From: DASQUP01 sp035641235
GTDB taxonomy: Bacteria > Actinomycetota > CADDZG01 > WHSQ01
Reading direction: 5' to 3'
Length of the DNA stretch: 7,074 nt
Assembly (NCBI GenBank): GCA_035641235.1
Contig: DASQUP010000301.1
Span: forward strand, 1-7,074
The translations under genes were made by a program, and so were the position numbers. Under the pieces are notes generated by a model. That model was not told the origin of the DNA. It was given only the letters and a program-made list of their open reading frames with translations, and did not search any database. How positions within the stretch are numbered: the first letter of the stretch is position 1; every line of letters starts with the position of its first letter. Shown piece after piece: positions 6,174 to 7,074 of this stretch.

Positions 6174-6731
6174 TTACCGCTTGGGCCGGTAGTACAGGAG
6201 GACGTTTCCCGACCCGAACGTCATCGATCGCAGCAGTTCCAGCTGGACCCGGTCCTTCGCCCCACTAAAGAGCGATTTCCCGTCCCCGAGAAGCACTGGG
6301 TGAACCATGATCCGAAGTTCATCCAGCAGACCCAACTCGAGGAGGCTTCTCGTGAAAGTTGGACTGCCGAAGATCGCAAGATCCTTGCCGGGCATCTCCT
6401 TGAGCCTGGAGACTTCGGCCGCGACGTTGTCCTTGACCAGAGTCGAGTTTTCCCAATCTGCCGTGGTCAAAGTGTTGGAGAACACGACCTTCTGAACGCT
6501 GTTCATCATCTCGGCGATGATCGGGTCCCAAGTGCGTGCCGCTTCGCTGGGCCAGTAACCTGCCATGAACTCGTACGTAATCCGCCCGAACAGAAGTGTC
6601 CCAACGTCATTTAGCTGACTGACCGAGAAGTCGTTGAATTCCTCGTCCACGTTCGGCCAATCAAACTCATCTTGGGGACCGGCGTAGTAGCCATCGGCAC
6701 TCGTAACCAAGAACGAGAACAGTTTCCGCAC
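6174..6731 (-). CDS. Dihydrofolate-reductase-family protein (RibD C-terminal domain)
   Basis: This 185-residue single-domain protein belongs to the RibD-C/DHFR-like family of NADPH-dependent reductase folds; the substrate is unknown for most members, and it is not the classical folate enzyme. Motifs in order are FLVTSADGYYAGPQDEFDW (7-25, the usual start of these proteins), TLLFGRITYEFMAGYWP (45-61), IFGSPTFTRSLLELGLLDEL (120-139), the nucleotide-binding region, and MVHPVLLGDGKSLF (142-155). The start is GTG at 6731, with GGAGG 6 nt upstream. It is a lone minus-strand gene convergent with the bkd operon. Its GC content is about 56% by my hand count of 6181-6720, against about two thirds in a sampled line of the E1-alpha gene, and it is bracketed by two 94-bp repeats, so it may be a later arrival. 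Relatives are often stress- or resistance-associated by annotation only; I assign no reaction. Confidence 0.9.
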   Translation of the reverse strand: MRKLFSFLVTSADGYYAGPQDEFDWPNVDEEFNDFSVSQLNDVGTLLFGRITYEFMAGYWPSEAARTWDPIIAEMMNSVQKVVFSNTLTTADWENSTLVKDNVAAEVSRLKEMPGKDLAIFGSPTFTRSLLELGLLDELRIMVHPVLLGDGKSLFSGAKDRVQLELLRSMTFGSGNVLLYYRPKR

Positions 6732-6737
6732 CTTAAT

Positions 6738-6742
6738 CCTCC
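6738..6742 (-). promoter_or_regulatory. Shine-Dalgarno supporting a GTG start
   Basis: GGAGG on the minus strand lies 6 nt before the GTG at 6731. This strong, well-spaced site fixes the start of the reductase-family gene. Confidence 0.75.
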
Positions 6743-6755
6743 CTCTCTCAACAAA

Positions 6756-6763
6756 TGACGTCA
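6756..6763. promoter_or_regulatory. TGACGTCA palindrome upstream of the reductase gene
   Basis: A perfect 8-bp palindrome lies 24 bp before the GTG start, where an operator could sit. It is short, does not extend, and may be chance. Confidence 0.2.
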
Positions 6764-6800
6764 GGACCGTGCTTACAAGTGTTCCGACCCGGTTTCGAGG

Positions 6801-6821
6801 AAAAAATGAGCGCTCGGCTCA
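6801..6821 (-). terminator. T-tailed hairpin upstream of the reductase gene
   Basis: Read on the minus strand, TGAGC (6821-6817), a 5-nt loop and GCTCA (6811-6807) form a short stem followed directly by six T residues (6806-6801), the layout of an intrinsic terminator. It lies 69 bp upstream of the reductase GTG. It would therefore end minus-strand transcripts coming from the right, including any RNA made across the 94-bp repeat, and insulate the reductase gene. With only 5 bp the stem is weak. Confidence 0.4.
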
Positions 6822-6840
6822 GAGATTCAGGTCGGATCGG

Positions 6841-6881
6841 GGATCCCAGAGTGGCGGCAGGCCGAACCCACGGTGGGATTC
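6841..6881. other. 8-bp-stem hairpin next to repeat copy 2
   Basis: GGATCCCA (6841-6848) pairs with TGGGATTC (6874-6881), including one G.U, across a 25-nt loop. The pair ends 7 bp before the second 94-bp element. It is seen in the sequence only and no known family is recognised. Confidence 0.35.
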
Positions 6882-6888
6882 TAGGTCC

Positions 6889-6982
6889 GGCGCGCCGTCC
6901 GCGCCTGGCGCGCTGAAATGGCAGTTAGCTCCAATATTTCGTGGTTAATTGCCATTTGGCGAGCGCGCTCGGCGCGCCGCGC
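6889..6982. repeat. 94-bp hairpin-forming repeat, copy 2
   Basis: This is the same orientation and length as the copy at 6061-6154, offset by 828 bp. The two differences are T at 6906 and T at 6969. The second turns an outer-arm G-C pair into G.T, so the fold is kept. The AT-rich core, both inner arms and the 4-nt asymmetry are identical. Flanking bases differ from those of copy 1, so 94 bp appears to be the full shared unit. No clear target-site duplication is visible around either copy. Confidence 0.88.
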
Positions 6983-6989
6983 CGGGCGG

Positions 6990-7052
6990 TCTTTGGCATA
7001 GGAGTTGCGCCAGACGCTACTTTTGTGCCAAAGATGCTTGGGCGGGCGCAAC
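6990..7052. other. Interleaved inverted repeats with pseudoknot topology
   Basis: TCTTTGGCA (6990-6998) is perfectly complementary to TGCCAAAGA (7026-7034), and GTTGCGCC (7004-7011) to GGCGCAAC (7045-7052). Because the arms alternate, both stems (9 and 8 bp) could form together only as an H-type pseudoknot, with connecting segments of 5, 14 and 10 nt. No gene covers it. It could be a structured RNA, an attachment/recombination site or an operator pair; the sequence does not decide. Confidence 0.45.
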
Positions 7053-7074
7053 CAGGCGACGACTTCCCGTGTCT

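Larger units (their letters stand above)
6732..7074. other. 343-bp right-end region without a credible gene
   Basis: No open frame here shows family motifs or a ribosome site with coding character. The content is the leader of the reductase gene, the T-tailed hairpin, the 6841-6881 stem, repeat copy 2 and the interleaved inverted repeats. No tRNA cloverleaf, rRNA segment or CRISPR array was seen. The region is cut by the window edge. Confidence 0.5.

Noticed and set aside
5457..6614. Long plus-strand open frame of 385 codons crossing the end of bkdC, the repeat and the reductase gene
   Set aside because: It is out of frame with bkdC and antisense to the reductase gene, is rich in Arg/Gly/Pro as expected for a shadow frame in high-GC DNA, and has no family motifs.
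6825..6890. Possible tRNA or tRNA-derived attachment site
   Set aside because: No T-loop consensus, anticodon stem or paired acceptor ends could be laid out; only an isolated hairpin is supported.
6994..7009. Sigma-54-like promoter: TGGCATAGGAGTTGC with GG and GC 10 nt apart
   Set aside because: The spacing fits the -24/-12 pattern, but actinobacteria are not known to use sigma-54, and the bases are accounted for by the interleaved inverted repeats.

Overview
The window looks like chromosomal DNA from a high-GC member of the Actinomycetota, probably not a Streptomyces (coding GC is only moderately high). The main clue is a nearly textbook BldC-type single-domain regulator. It sits two genes from a valine/leucine dehydrogenase, the same bldC - conserved unknown - vdh order I recall from Streptomyces chromosomes. 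The species cannot be named from the sequence alone.

Left part (1-1325, minus strand): a small BldC-family DNA-binding protein with a terminator-like hairpin behind it. A 269-bp (or 284-bp) ORF-free leader in front of it carries a 22-bp near-perfect palindrome. Next comes a 267-residue conserved actinobacterial protein of unknown function. Its start has no Shine-Dalgarno sequence but does have a -10-like hexamer exactly 6 nt upstream, as expected for a leaderless mRNA.

Middle part (1459-6054, plus strand): a tightly packed four-gene operon. It encodes a Leu/Val dehydrogenase, then the E1-alpha, E1-beta and E2 subunits of a branched-chain 2-oxoacid dehydrogenase complex. All three junctions overlap (ATGA, ATGA, TGATG), so translational coupling is likely. 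The dehydrogenase deaminates Val/Leu/Ile to 2-oxoacids, and the complex decarboxylates these to branched acyl-CoAs, which serve as catabolic intermediates or primers for iso/anteiso fatty acids. The E3 (lipoamide dehydrogenase) subunit is not in the window and must come from elsewhere. The E2 linker contains a 33-bp in-frame tandem repeat.

Right part (6055-7074): a lower-GC minus-strand gene for a RibD-C/dihydrofolate-reductase-family protein, bracketed by two direct copies of a 94-bp GC-rich, hairpin-forming element that differ at only 2 positions. The last ~340 bases have no convincing gene. They are dense in inverted repeats: a short T-tailed terminator-like hairpin, an 8-bp-stem hairpin, the second 94-bp element, and a pair of interleaved inverted repeats with pseudoknot topology. 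The repeat-gene-repeat unit and the structured tail are the parts of the window least explained by known families.
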